From NCBI GenBank assembly GCA_018240595.1, contig JAFEFL010000029.1, positions 1-64,000 on the forward strand: a stretch of 64,000 nucleotides of DNA, in the 5' to 3' direction. The position numbers were made by a program, and so were the translations under genes. The notes beneath the pieces were generated by a model, which made no database searches, had not been told where the DNA came from, and was given only the letters and a program-made list of their open reading frames with translations. The stretch is from Pseudomonadota bacterium (lineage in GTDB: Bacteria; Pseudomonadota; Alphaproteobacteria; Rhizobiales; Xanthobacteraceae). Shown one piece after another: positions 26,382 to 34,133 of the stretch (the first letter of the stretch is position 1; each line of letters starts with the position of its first letter).

Positions 26382-28361
26382 ATGGCCGAGACAAAGCGCG
26401 ACAAACCCTGGATTTTCCGCACTTACGCCGGCCATTCGACGGCCACGGACTCGAACGCGCTGTACCGGCGGAACCTGGCCAAGGGTCAGACCGGGCTCTC
26501 GGTCGCCTTCGATCTGCCGACGCAAACCGGTTACGACAGCGACCATGTGCTGGCGCGCGGCGAAGTCGGCAAGGTCGGCGTGCCGATCAGCCATCTCGGC
26601 GACATGCGGGCGCTGTTCGACCAGATCCCGCTCGGCTCGATGAACACGTCGATGACCATCAACGCCACCGCGGCGTGGCTGATGGCGCTGTACATCGCCG
26701 TCGCCGACGAGACCGGCGCGCCGCGCACGGCGCTGACCGGCACCATCCAGAACGACATCATCAAGGAATATCTGTCGCGCGGCACTTACGTGTTTCCGCC
26801 GAAGCCGTCGCTGCGCCTGATCAAGGACGTCGCCATCTTCACCACCTCGGAATTGCCGAAGTGGAATCCGATGAACATCTGCTCCTACCATCTGCAGGAA
26901 GCCGGCGCGACGCCGGTGCAGGAACTCGCTTACGCGCTCGCCACCGCGATCGCCGTGCTCGACACGGTGAAGGCGTCCGGCGAAGTCGATCAGGCCAAGT
27001 TCGGCGAGGTGGTCGGCCGCATCTCGTTCTTCGTGAATGCCGGCCTGCGCTTCGTCACCGAAGTGTGCAAGATGCGCGCGTTCACCGAGCTTTGGGACGA
27101 GATCACCCGCGAACGCTACGGCGTTACCGATCCCAAGCAGCGGCTATTCCGCTACGGCGTGCAGGTTAATTCGCTCGGCCTCACCGAGCCGCAGCCGGAA
27201 AACAACGTCGCGCGGATCCTGATCGAGATGCTGGCGGTGACCTTGTCGAAGAACGCGCGCGCCCGCGCCGTGCAGCTGCCGGCGTGGAACGAGGCGCTCG
27301 GCCTGCCGCGGCCGTGGGACCAGCAATGGTCGCTGCGCATGCAGCAGATTCTCGCCTTTGAGACCGACCTGCTCGAATACGGCGACATTTTCGACGGCTC
27401 GTCGGAGATCACCCGCAAGGTCGAAGCGCTCAAGGCCGAAGCCAAGGAAGAGCTCCAGCGCATCGAAGATATGGGCGGCGCCGTCGCCGCGGTCGAGACC
27501 GGCTACATGAAGCAGCGGCTGGTCGAGTCCAACACCGCGCGTCTCGAAGCCATCGAGCGCGGCGAGCAGGTGGTCGTCGGCGTCAACAAATATCTCGAGA
27601 CAGAGCCGTCGCCGCTGACCGGCGGCATTGCCTCGATCATGACCGTGTCGGAGGAAGCCGAGCATAGCCAGATCGAACGGCTGAAGGCCTGGCGCGCGCA
27701 GCGCGACAACGGCAAGGTCGCCGAGGTGCTCGCCGCGCTGAAGCGCGCCGCCACCGAAGGCGGCAACATCATGCCGCCGTCGATCGAGTGCGCCAAGGTC
27801 GGCGTCACCACCGGCGAATGGGGCTGGACCTTGCGCGAAGCCTTCGGCGAATATCGCGCGCCGACCGGCGTCGGCAACGCCATGCGCAACGACGTCGATG
27901 GTCTCGACGACATCCGCGCCGATGTCGATCGCGTGTCGAAACAGCTCGGCCGGCGCATGACCTTCCTCGTCGGCAAGCCCGGCCTCGATGGCCATTCCAA
28001 CGGCGCCGAACAGATTGCCGTGCGCGCCCGCGATGCCGGCATGCAGGTGGTCTATGAAGGTATCCGCCTGACGCCGGAAGAAATCGTCGAAGCGGCGCGC
28101 GACCAGAAGGCCCATGTCGTCGGTCTTTCCATCCTGTCCGGCAGCCACCTGCCGCTGGTCAAGGATGTGGTGGGCCGCATGAAACAAGCCGGCCTCGACG
28201 TGCCGGTGGTCGCCGGCGGCATCATCCCGCCGGAAGACGCCGCCGAACTGGAAAAGGCCGGTGTCGCCGCGGTCTATACGCCCAAGGACTTCGAGCTCAA
28301 CCGCATCATGGGCGACCTCGTCCGCATCGTCGAGCGCAAGAACAACCTGACGAATGCTTAG
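26382..28361 (+). CDS. ecm: Ethylmalonyl-CoA mutase (MeaA type)
   Basis: 659 residues. Coenzyme B12-dependent mutase that converts ethylmalonyl-CoA to methylsuccinyl-CoA. The N-terminal substrate domain carries RRNLAKGQTGLSVAFDLPTQTGYDSDH and NTSMTINATAAWLMALY. The C-terminal B12 domain has the base-off motif D536-G-H538-S-N-G and SGSHLPLVKDV. Single-chain length and sequence match Ecm/MeaA better than methylmalonyl-CoA mutase, and the divergent ccr supports this. It overlaps the 3' end of the hybrid kinase gene by 4 nt, tail to tail. Confidence 0.93.
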   Translation: MAETKRDKPWIFRTYAGHSTATDSNALYRRNLAKGQTGLSVAFDLPTQTGYDSDHVLARGEVGKVGVPISHLGDMRALFDQIPLGSMNTSMTINATAAWLMALYIAVADETGAPRTALTGTIQNDIIKEYLSRGTYVFPPKPSLRLIKDVAIFTTSELPKWNPMNICSYHLQEAGATPVQELAYALATAIAVLDTVKASGEVDQAKFGEVVGRISFFVNAGLRFVTEVCKMRAFTELWDEITRERYGVTDPKQRLFRYGVQVNSLGLTEPQPENNVARILIEMLAVTLSKNARARAVQLPAWNEALGLPRPWDQQWSLRMQQILAFETDLLEYGDIFDGSSEITRKVEALKAEAKEELQRIEDMGGAVAAVETGYMKQRLVESNTARLEAIERGEQVVVGVNKYLETEPSPLTGGIASIMTVSEEAEHSQIERLKAWRAQRDNGKVAEVLAALKRAATEGGNIMPPSIECAKVGVTTGEWGWTLREAFGEYRAPTGVGNAMRNDVDGLDDIRADVDRVSKQLGRRMTFLVGKPGLDGHSNGAEQIAVRARDAGMQVVYEGIRLTPEEIVEAARDQKAHVVGLSILSGSHLPLVKDVVGRMKQAGLDVPVVAGGIIPPEDAAELEKAGVAAVYTPKDFELNRIMGDLVRIVERKNNLTNA

Positions 28362-29596
28362 CTGTCCTTCATCTCTCCCCGCATGCGGGGCGAGGGAAGA
28401 CGAGCAAGCGCCTCGGCCAGCCGCAACGGACTGACCGGTTTGGTGAGATAGAAATTCATGCCGGCGGCGCGCGCCGCGGCGGCACGCGTGCCGTCGTCAT
28501 GCCCCGAAATGCCGATCACCGGGATCGCCGCCGCCTTGTCCGGCAGCGCGCGGATGCGCCGCGTGGCTTCAAAGCCATCGATGTCCGGCAGCACCAGATC
28601 CATCAGCACGGCATCGTAAGCGCCGCGCGCGGCTGCCTGCACGGCGGCCTCACCGCCGCCGACGAAATCGACGCGGTGACCGAGCTCCTTGAGAATGGTG
28701 CTCAGGACGACGCGGCCGAACGGATTGTCCTCGGCGCACAATATCGACAGCGTCCGCGGCTGCGTGCCGGCCCCGCGCGTGTCATTCCGTGGTCCGTGCC
28801 GCGCGACCGGCTTCACCTGCGCGGTGAAGGTGAAGGTCGAACCCTTGCCCGGCTTGCTCGTCACCGTGAGATCGCCGCCCATCGCGCGCGCCACGCGCCG
28901 CACGAAGACCAGACCGAGGCCGGCGCCGCCATAGCGCCGAGCCACGTCTTCGTTGGCCTGTGCGAAGGGTTTGAACAAACGCTTCAGTTCAACCGCTGAC
29001 AGCCCGACGCCGCTGTCAGTGAAGGTGAACACGAGGCGCACCGGGCCGCGCGCCGCCGGTTCGCTGTGCGCGTTGAAGGCGATACTGCCGTCATGCGTGA
29101 ACTTGACGGCATTGTCGGCGAGGTTTTCCAGCGCCGCGCGCAGGCGCAGCGCGTCGCCGGAAACGAGCGTCGCCATGGTTGGCGCAATCGTCGTCGTTGC
29201 CGAGACCGCCTTGTTGCCGGCGCGAGCGGCCAGCGCCTCACCGACCGTCTCGGCCAGGGCCTTGGGTGAAAACGGCTCATCGCGCAGCACCAGGCCTTTG
29301 GCGTCGGCGCGCACCGCATCGACGATCAGGCTCGCCAGTTGCGCCAGATGATCGGCGCCGCTCTTCACCGCCTGCGCCCAGTCGCGCTCGCGCGGGCCGA
29401 GTTCCGACGACGCCAGCAGTTCGGCGAGCGCGACAATGCCGGTCAGCGGCGTGCGGATGTCGTGGGCAATCCCGGCGAGCGCGGCCTCGATGGCGCGCAC
29501 CGGCGGCAGCGCCGGCGTCTTGCGCACCGGCCGCCCGGCCCGCTTGCGGACCGCTTTTTTCGCCGCTTTTTTGACTGCCCGCTTGCGCTTGGCCAT
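28358..29596 (-). CDS. Hybrid histidine kinase/receiver without sensor domain
   Basis: 412 residues from the ATG at 29596. The first 25 residues are a Lys/Arg/Ala tract (KRKRAVKKAAKKAVRKRAGR) like a histone H1 tail. Then HisKA with AGIAHDIRTPL (H45), HATPase boxes NLADNAVKFTHDG, DSGVGLS, YGGAGLGLVF, and a receiver with AEDN and D333 in LMDLVLPDIDG. There is no input domain or membrane segment. The tail PSPRMRGEMKDS is read from a CCCCGCATGCGGGG palindrome (28377-28390). A hairpin at 29592-29623 covers the start codon. Confidence 0.88.
   Translation of the reverse strand: MAKRKRAVKKAAKKAVRKRAGRPVRKTPALPPVRAIEAALAGIAHDIRTPLTGIVALAELLASSELGPRERDWAQAVKSGADHLAQLASLIVDAVRADAKGLVLRDEPFSPKALAETVGEALAARAGNKAVSATTTIAPTMATLVSGDALRLRAALENLADNAVKFTHDGSIAFNAHSEPAARGPVRLVFTFTDSGVGLSAVELKRLFKPFAQANEDVARRYGGAGLGLVFVRRVARAMGGDLTVTSKPGKGSTFTFTAQVKPVARHGPRNDTRGAGTQPRTLSILCAEDNPFGRVVLSTILKELGHRVDFVGGGEAAVQAAARGAYDAVLMDLVLPDIDGFEATRRIRALPDKAAAIPVIGISGHDDGTRAAAARAAGMNFYLTKPVSPLRLAEALARLPSPRMRGEMKDS
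28377..28390. repeat. CCCCGC-AT-GCGGGG palindrome in the kinase 3' end
   Basis: Perfect 14-bp palindrome followed by CGAGGG, the same style of GC-rich repeat as at 6621-6660. It encodes the last dozen residues of the hybrid kinase and lies just after the ecm stop, so it may double as an ecm terminator. Confidence 0.55.
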
Positions 29597-29623
29597 GGTC
29601 CCTTGCCCCAGGCGGACCATGGC
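29592..29623 (-). promoter_or_regulatory. 10-bp hairpin that includes the hybrid kinase start codon
   Basis: GCCATGGTCC (29592-29601) and GGACCATGGC (29614-29623) pair around a 12-nt loop. On the minus strand the second arm read contains the end of the AAGGGA ribosome site and the ATG of the kinase gene. It could be a terminator of gluQ, a translational lock for the kinase, or both. Confidence 0.5.
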
Positions 29624-29636
29624 ATGACGGGCCCCT

Positions 29637-30494
29637 TCAATCGAGCCCGACCCGGCGGCGAATATCCGCTGGGGTTAATCCTTCGGCCCGTAGCTGCCGC
29701 AGGGCCGTCGCCGCAGTCGATTTCGACAGCTTGCGGCCGTCGGCGTCGAGGACCAGCCGGTGATGGCGGTAGCGCGGCGCAGGCAAGCCGAGCAGGCTTT
29801 GCAGCAGCCGATGCACGCTTGTGGAATGAAACAGATCCTGCCCGCGCACCACATCGGTGACGTCCTGCAGCGCGTCGTCGATCACGACGGCAAGGTGATA
29901 GCTCGCCGGCACATCCTTGCGGGCCAGCACGACGTCGCCCCACGCCGCCGGATCGGCGGCGACCGCGCCCCGGCCCGCCTCCTGCCACGACAGCGCCCCG
30001 ACCCGCATGACCGCCCTTTTCATGTCGAGCCGCAGCGCATGGGGTTCACCCGAAGCGATGCGCCGCGCCCGTTCGTCGCAGGGCATGTCCTTCGCCGTGC
30101 CCGGATAGAATGGCGCGCCGTCGGGGTCGCGCGGCCACGGGCCCTGCCGCTCGCGCTCGGTGACCAGCGCGGCGATTTCGGCGCGGCTCTCGAAGCTCGG
30201 ATAGATCAGGCCCATCGCGTCAAGGCGCGCCAGCGCCGCGCGATAATCCTCAAAGTGCTCGGACTGCCGCCGCACCGGCTGTTCCCAGGCGATGCCGAGC
30301 CAGGCAAGATCTTCGTAGATCGCCGTCTCGAATTCCGGCCGGCAGCGTGTGACGTCGATATCTTCGATGCGCAGCAGCAGTCGGCCGCCGGCGGCACGCG
30401 CGGCCTCAACGTTGAGCAGCGCCGATAGCGCATGGCCGAGATGGAGATAGCCGTTCGGCGACGGGGCAAATCGGAAAACGGGTGGCATGGCCAT
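29637..30494 (-). CDS. gluQ: Glutamyl-Q tRNA(Asp) synthetase
   Basis: 285 residues: a GluRS catalytic core without an anticodon-binding domain, which attaches glutamate to queuosine in tRNA-Asp. Class I motifs: FAPSPNGYLHLGHALSAL (HIGH) and RKLSKS (KMSKS). LLRIEDIDVTRCRPEF is the expected second block. The zinc-binding cysteines found in the E. coli protein are not evident. The upstream end lies 8 nt from a dispersed repeat. Confidence 0.92.
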   Translation of the reverse strand: MAMPPVFRFAPSPNGYLHLGHALSALLNVEAARAAGGRLLLRIEDIDVTRCRPEFETAIYEDLAWLGIAWEQPVRRQSEHFEDYRAALARLDAMGLIYPSFESRAEIAALVTERERQGPWPRDPDGAPFYPGTAKDMPCDERARRIASGEPHALRLDMKRAVMRVGALSWQEAGRGAVAADPAAWGDVVLARKDVPASYHLAVVIDDALQDVTDVVRGQDLFHSTSVHRLLQSLLGLPAPRYRHHRLVLDADGRKLSKSTAATALRQLRAEGLTPADIRRRVGLD

Positions 30495-30501
30495 TCTGAC
30501 T

Positions 30502-30585
30502 CGTCATACCCTGCGAAAGCAGGGTATCCAGCCCTATATCATTTCAGCGAAGGGCTGGATCGTCCGCCTTCGCGGACGACGACGG
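30502..30585. repeat. Three-hairpin dispersed repeat before the glycosylase gene
   Basis: TACCCTGC-GAAA-GCAGGGTA (30507-30526), CCAGCCCT (30528-30535) with AGGGCTGG (30551-30558), and CGTCCGC-CTTC-GCGGACG (30561-30578). Ends in GACGACGG, the mirror of the CGTC start. It fills the divergent gluQ / glycosylase spacer and ends 5 nt before the glycosylase ATG. Confidence 0.75.
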
Positions 30586-30590
30586 AAAAC

Positions 30591-31397
30591 ATGACCCATT
30601 TTCTCCACACCCAGGCTGATCTGGAAGCCGGCCTCGTTGAGCTGATCCGCGTCGACCCGCGCTTGGCGCCGGTGGCTGAAAAAGCCGGCAGCTTCGCGCT
30701 GCGCCGCCGCGAGGGCGGCTATCCCGGCCTGTGCGCCATCGTCTGCGGTCAACAACTATCGACCGCCAGCGCCGCCGCCATCCGCGACCGTTTGTTCAAG
30801 GCTTTCGATCCGTTTCACCACGACAGCGTGCGCGCGGCGCGCAGCGACAAGCTCAAGCGCCTCGGCCTGTCGAATGCCAAGATCAAGGCGATCAAGGAAA
30901 TCGGCAAGGCGGTCTCCAGTGGCGCCATCGATCTTGACGCCGTCGGCGAGATGGATGCCGACGCGGCGCACGCCCTGCTCACGGCACTGCACGGCGTCGG
31001 ACCGTGGACCGCCGACATCTATCTCCTGTTCTGCCTCGGCCATGCCGATGCCTTCCCGGCCGGCGATCTCGCCGTGGCGGAGGCCGCGCGCATCGCGCTG
31101 AACCTGAGGAAGCGGCCCGACCCGAAGGCGCTGACCAAGATCGCCGAAACCTGGCGGCCGTGGCGCGGCGTCGCGGCGCATTTGATGTGGGCCTATTATC
31201 ACGTCGTCAAACGCCGCGAGGGCATCAGTCTCGAGGCTGCTGGCAAGAAGCCGGCGAAGAAGACGAAGAAGCCCGCCAAAAGGGTCGATGCAAAAAAGCA
31301 CTGGCCGCAGATCAAGAAGACCAAATCGTCTGCTAAGAAGAAAGCCGTAACGGCCAAACGCGCCAGGAAGGCAGAAGGAGCAAAGCGTGCAACTTGA
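30591..31397 (+). CDS. DNA-3-methyladenine glycosylase (AlkA/HhH type) with basic tail
   Basis: 268 residues. Base-excision repair glycosylase with the helix-hairpin-helix motif ALHGVGPWTADIYLLFCLG and catalytic aspartate D159 in FPAGDLAV. From about residue 217 to the end a Lys/Ala/Pro-rich tail (KKPAKKTKKPAKR, then more KK blocks) has been added, probably for nonspecific DNA binding. The following esterase gene starts inside this tail's coding sequence (31387), so the two are cotranscribed. Confidence 0.9.
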   Translation: MTHFLHTQADLEAGLVELIRVDPRLAPVAEKAGSFALRRREGGYPGLCAIVCGQQLSTASAAAIRDRLFKAFDPFHHDSVRAARSDKLKRLGLSNAKIKAIKEIGKAVSSGAIDLDAVGEMDADAAHALLTALHGVGPWTADIYLLFCLGHADAFPAGDLAVAEAARIALNLRKRPDPKALTKIAETWRPWRGVAAHLMWAYYHVVKRREGISLEAAGKKPAKKTKKPAKRVDAKKHWPQIKKTKSSAKKKAVTAKRARKAEGAKRAT

Positions 31398-32055
31398 CGG
31401 ACCTCGCCTTGAACCCAAATCCGGCAAGGCGAAGCAGCTCGTCGTCTTCCTGCATGGCTACGGCGCCGACGGCAACGACCTGATCGATATCGGCGGCGTC
31501 TGGCAGAACCTGCTGCCCGATGCCGCCTTCGTCTCGCCGCACGCGCCGCGCCCTTGCGGCCAGGCCCCGGTCGGCCGCGAGTGGTTTCCGCTCACCTTCC
31601 GCGATCCGAACGAGCGCTGGATCGGCGTCAACGCCGCGGCCCCGGCGCTGAACGGGTTTCTCGACGCCGAACTCGAGCGGCTCGAACTGCCACCGGAAGC
31701 GCTGGCGCTGGTCGGCTTTTCCCAGGGCACCATGATGTCGCTGCATGTCGGCTTGCGCCGGCCGGTCGCGCCCGCGGCAATCGTCGGCTATTCCGGCATG
31801 CTGGTATTGCCGGAGGACGGCGATCCGGAGGCTTTCGCCGCCGAGATCAAAAGCCGGCCACCCGTGCTGCTGGTGCATGGCGACCAAGATCAGCTCATCC
31901 CGGTGCAGGCGCTGATGCACGCCGCGCAGGCGCTCGCCACGCTGGAAGTGCCGACGCAATGGCACATTTCGCAGGGCGTCGGTCACGGTATCGACCAGGA
32001 GGGCCTGCGCCACGGTGGCGAATTCCTCGCCCGGCATTTTGCCGCCCGCAAATAA
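31387..32055 (+). CDS. Alpha/beta hydrolase (carboxylesterase/phospholipase family)
   Basis: 222 residues starting at GTG 31387, overlapping the glycosylase gene by 11 nt. Catalytic triad: Ser in GFSQGTMMS, Asp in HGDQDQLIP, His in GVGHGID. The oxyanion region FLHGYGADGNDLID is typical of the small dienelactone-hydrolase-like / YpfH esterases. Cytosolic; natural substrate unknown. Confidence 0.9.
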   Translation: MQLDGPRLEPKSGKAKQLVVFLHGYGADGNDLIDIGGVWQNLLPDAAFVSPHAPRPCGQAPVGREWFPLTFRDPNERWIGVNAAAPALNGFLDAELERLELPPEALALVGFSQGTMMSLHVGLRRPVAPAAIVGYSGMLVLPEDGDPEAFAAEIKSRPPVLLVHGDQDQLIPVQALMHAAQALATLEVPTQWHISQGVGHGIDQEGLRHGGEFLARHFAARK

Positions 32056-32184
32056 ACGCCGTCTATCGGTCGTGGGCGGGGATCATCGGCCCCTTGCGTC
32101 TTCTTCACAATCCCGTCACGCTGCTCTATTAGTAGAGGCTAAGCCGCGTGGCGGCGGCTGTCCTTGGAGGTCGAGGAGCAGCGC

Positions 32185-32742
32185 TTGAACGTGCACGTTT
32201 CGCCAGCCGGATTTCCGGCCCTTGTGCTCAACGCCGATTTCAGACCGTTGAGCTACTACCCCCTGTCCTTGTGGTCCTGGCAGGACACGATCAAGGCGGT
32301 GTTTCTCGAACGGGTCAGTATCGTCGCCAATTACGACCAGGCGGTTCGAAGTCCCAGTTTCGAGATGAGATTGCCGAGCGTCGTATCGCTCAAGACCTAC
32401 GTCAAACCTTCAACCCATCCCGCCTTTACCCGCTTCAACGTCTTTTTGCGCGATCGGTTTTCCTGCCAATATTGCGGCAGCCGCGACGACCTGACTTTCG
32501 ATCATGTCATTCCCCGCTCGCGTGGCGGCATCACCTCCTGGGACAACGTCGTCACGGCCTGCTCGCCCTGCAATTTGCGCAAGGGCTCGCTGACCATGGC
32601 CGAGGCCCACATGGCGCCGGAGCAGATGCCGTTCCAGCCGACCGTGCATCACCTGCATCGCAACGGACGGCTGTTCCCACCGAACTATCTGCACGACAGC
32701 TGGCTCGATTACCTCTACTGGGACACGGAACTGGAGCCGTAA
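32185..32742 (+). CDS. HNH endonuclease family protein
   Basis: 185 residues from TTG 32185 (GAGGAG 6 nt upstream; the frame is open from 32164). The C-terminal HNH domain has CQYCG, DHVIPRSRGGITSWDNVVTAC and CNLRKG, giving the two zinc knuckles and the ββα-metal active site. The N-terminal half (VLNADFRPLSYYPLSLWSWQ) is the conserved part of a chromosomal HNH family common in alphaproteobacteria. It is not linked to an obvious mobile element. Role unknown, possibly DNA repair or processing. Confidence 0.85.
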   Translation: MNVHVSPAGFPALVLNADFRPLSYYPLSLWSWQDTIKAVFLERVSIVANYDQAVRSPSFEMRLPSVVSLKTYVKPSTHPAFTRFNVFLRDRFSCQYCGSRDDLTFDHVIPRSRGGITSWDNVVTACSPCNLRKGSLTMAEAHMAPEQMPFQPTVHHLHRNGRLFPPNYLHDSWLDYLYWDTELEP

Positions 32743-32853
32743 GGCTTCGAGCGGGCCGCCGCCCTCCCCGTTCATTTCTCAGGACGATTGACCGGCATCA
32801 AAGCCGGCGCCCGGCCGCGCGTTACCTTTCCAAGGAGCGCGAAGAGCCGGCCG

Positions 32854-34119
32854 ATGAACAAACCTGTCACTCCCGATCTTGCCAGCGCCGGGCCCGCGAG
32901 CCCGGTCGCCTTGGGGCACGCGCCCGCGCCGCGGCCGCGCCGCCGCTTATGGATCGCGGCGGCGCTCGCCCTTGTCGTGATGCTTGCCATTGCCTTTGCG
33001 GTCTGGCGCTCGGCCGGCACAGCGAGCGGCGTGACCTACGTCACCGCCGCCGCGACGCGCGGCGACGTCACCCGCGCGGTCACCGCGACCGGCACGGTCA
33101 ATCCGGTGCTCACCATCATTGTCGGCAGCTATGTGTCCGGCGTGATCAAGGAGATCCGCTGCGACTACAACACCGAGGTCAAGATCGGCCAGGTCTGCGC
33201 CGAAATCGATCCGGCGCCGTACCAGACCGTGGTTGATCAGAACCGCGCCAATCTCGCGGTCGCCCGCGCCCAGCTCGAGAAGGACAAGGCCAACCTCGCT
33301 TACGCCCAGCTCAACTACGACCGCAACGCGCGGCTGGCGCAGAGCAACGCCGTGTCCAAGGACGTGCTGGACAATGCCAGGAACGCGCTCGACCAGGCCA
33401 CGGCGCAGATCGGCGTCGATCAGGCCACCATCCGGCAGCGCGAGGCGCAGCTCGCCGCCGCCGAAGTCAATCTCGGCTACACCCACATCGTCTCGCCGGT
33501 GAACGGCACGGTGGTGTCGCGCAACGTCACCATGGGCCAGACCGTGGCCGCGAGCTTCCAGACGCCGACCTTGTTCCTGATCGCCACCGACCTGACGAAG
33601 ATGCAGGTCGATACCAATGTCAGCGAAAGCGACATCGGCGGCATCAAGGAAGGCAACCGCTCGACCTTTACCGTCGATGCCTTTCCGCGGCGCACCTTCC
33701 GCGGTGCCGTCTCGCAGGTGCGGCAGTCGCCGCAAACGGTGCAGAACGTTGTCACCTATGACGTCGTCCTCAGCGTCGACAACAAGGATCTGGCGCTGAA
33801 GCCCGGTATGACCGCGGCGACTCGCGTCATCGTCGATCAGCGCCGCGACGTGCTGCGCGTGCCGAGCCAGGCGCTGCGTTACGCGCCGCCGTCAGCCGGC
33901 GCGCCCGCGGGCGGCGCCCGGCGCACGCGCAACGCCGAAGCCCCGGCGCAGGTTTACGTGCTGCGTGACAATGCGCCGGTCGCGGTGCCCGTGACCGCCG
34001 GGCTCGACGACGACAGCTTCACCGAAATCGTCGCCGGCGATCTCAGGCCCGGCGACAAGGTCATCGTCTCCGAGCAGCGCGGCGCCAAGGCGGCGGCGAC
34101 ACCGCGCCCGCGCCTCTGA
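32854..34119 (+). CDS. macA: Periplasmic adaptor (membrane fusion) protein, MacA-like
   Basis: 421 residues from the ATG at 32854 (AAGGAG upstream). One N-terminal membrane anchor (LWIAAALALVVMLAIAFAVW), then lipoyl/barrel-sandwich halves around a long coiled coil (residues about 105-200, NRANLAVARAQLEKDKANLAYAQ). It ends in a beta-barrel and a membrane-proximal domain. Bridges MacB-type ATPase to an outer-membrane channel. The macB-like gene starts 14 nt later. No tolC-like gene is in the window. Confidence 0.88.
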   Translation: MNKPVTPDLASAGPASPVALGHAPAPRPRRRLWIAAALALVVMLAIAFAVWRSAGTASGVTYVTAAATRGDVTRAVTATGTVNPVLTIIVGSYVSGVIKEIRCDYNTEVKIGQVCAEIDPAPYQTVVDQNRANLAVARAQLEKDKANLAYAQLNYDRNARLAQSNAVSKDVLDNARNALDQATAQIGVDQATIRQREAQLAAAEVNLGYTHIVSPVNGTVVSRNVTMGQTVAASFQTPTLFLIATDLTKMQVDTNVSESDIGGIKEGNRSTFTVDAFPRRTFRGAVSQVRQSPQTVQNVVTYDVVLSVDNKDLALKPGMTAATRVIVDQRRDVLRVPSQALRYAPPSAGAPAGGARRTRNAEAPAQVYVLRDNAPVAVPVTAGLDDDSFTEIVAGDLRPGDKVIVSEQRGAKAAATPRPRL

Positions 34120-34133
34120 GGGCGGAGACGGCG

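Noticed and set aside
32185..32742. Homing endonuclease or intron-borne HNH protein
   Set aside because: The N-terminal half matches a resident chromosomal HNH family, and no intron or repeat flanks it.
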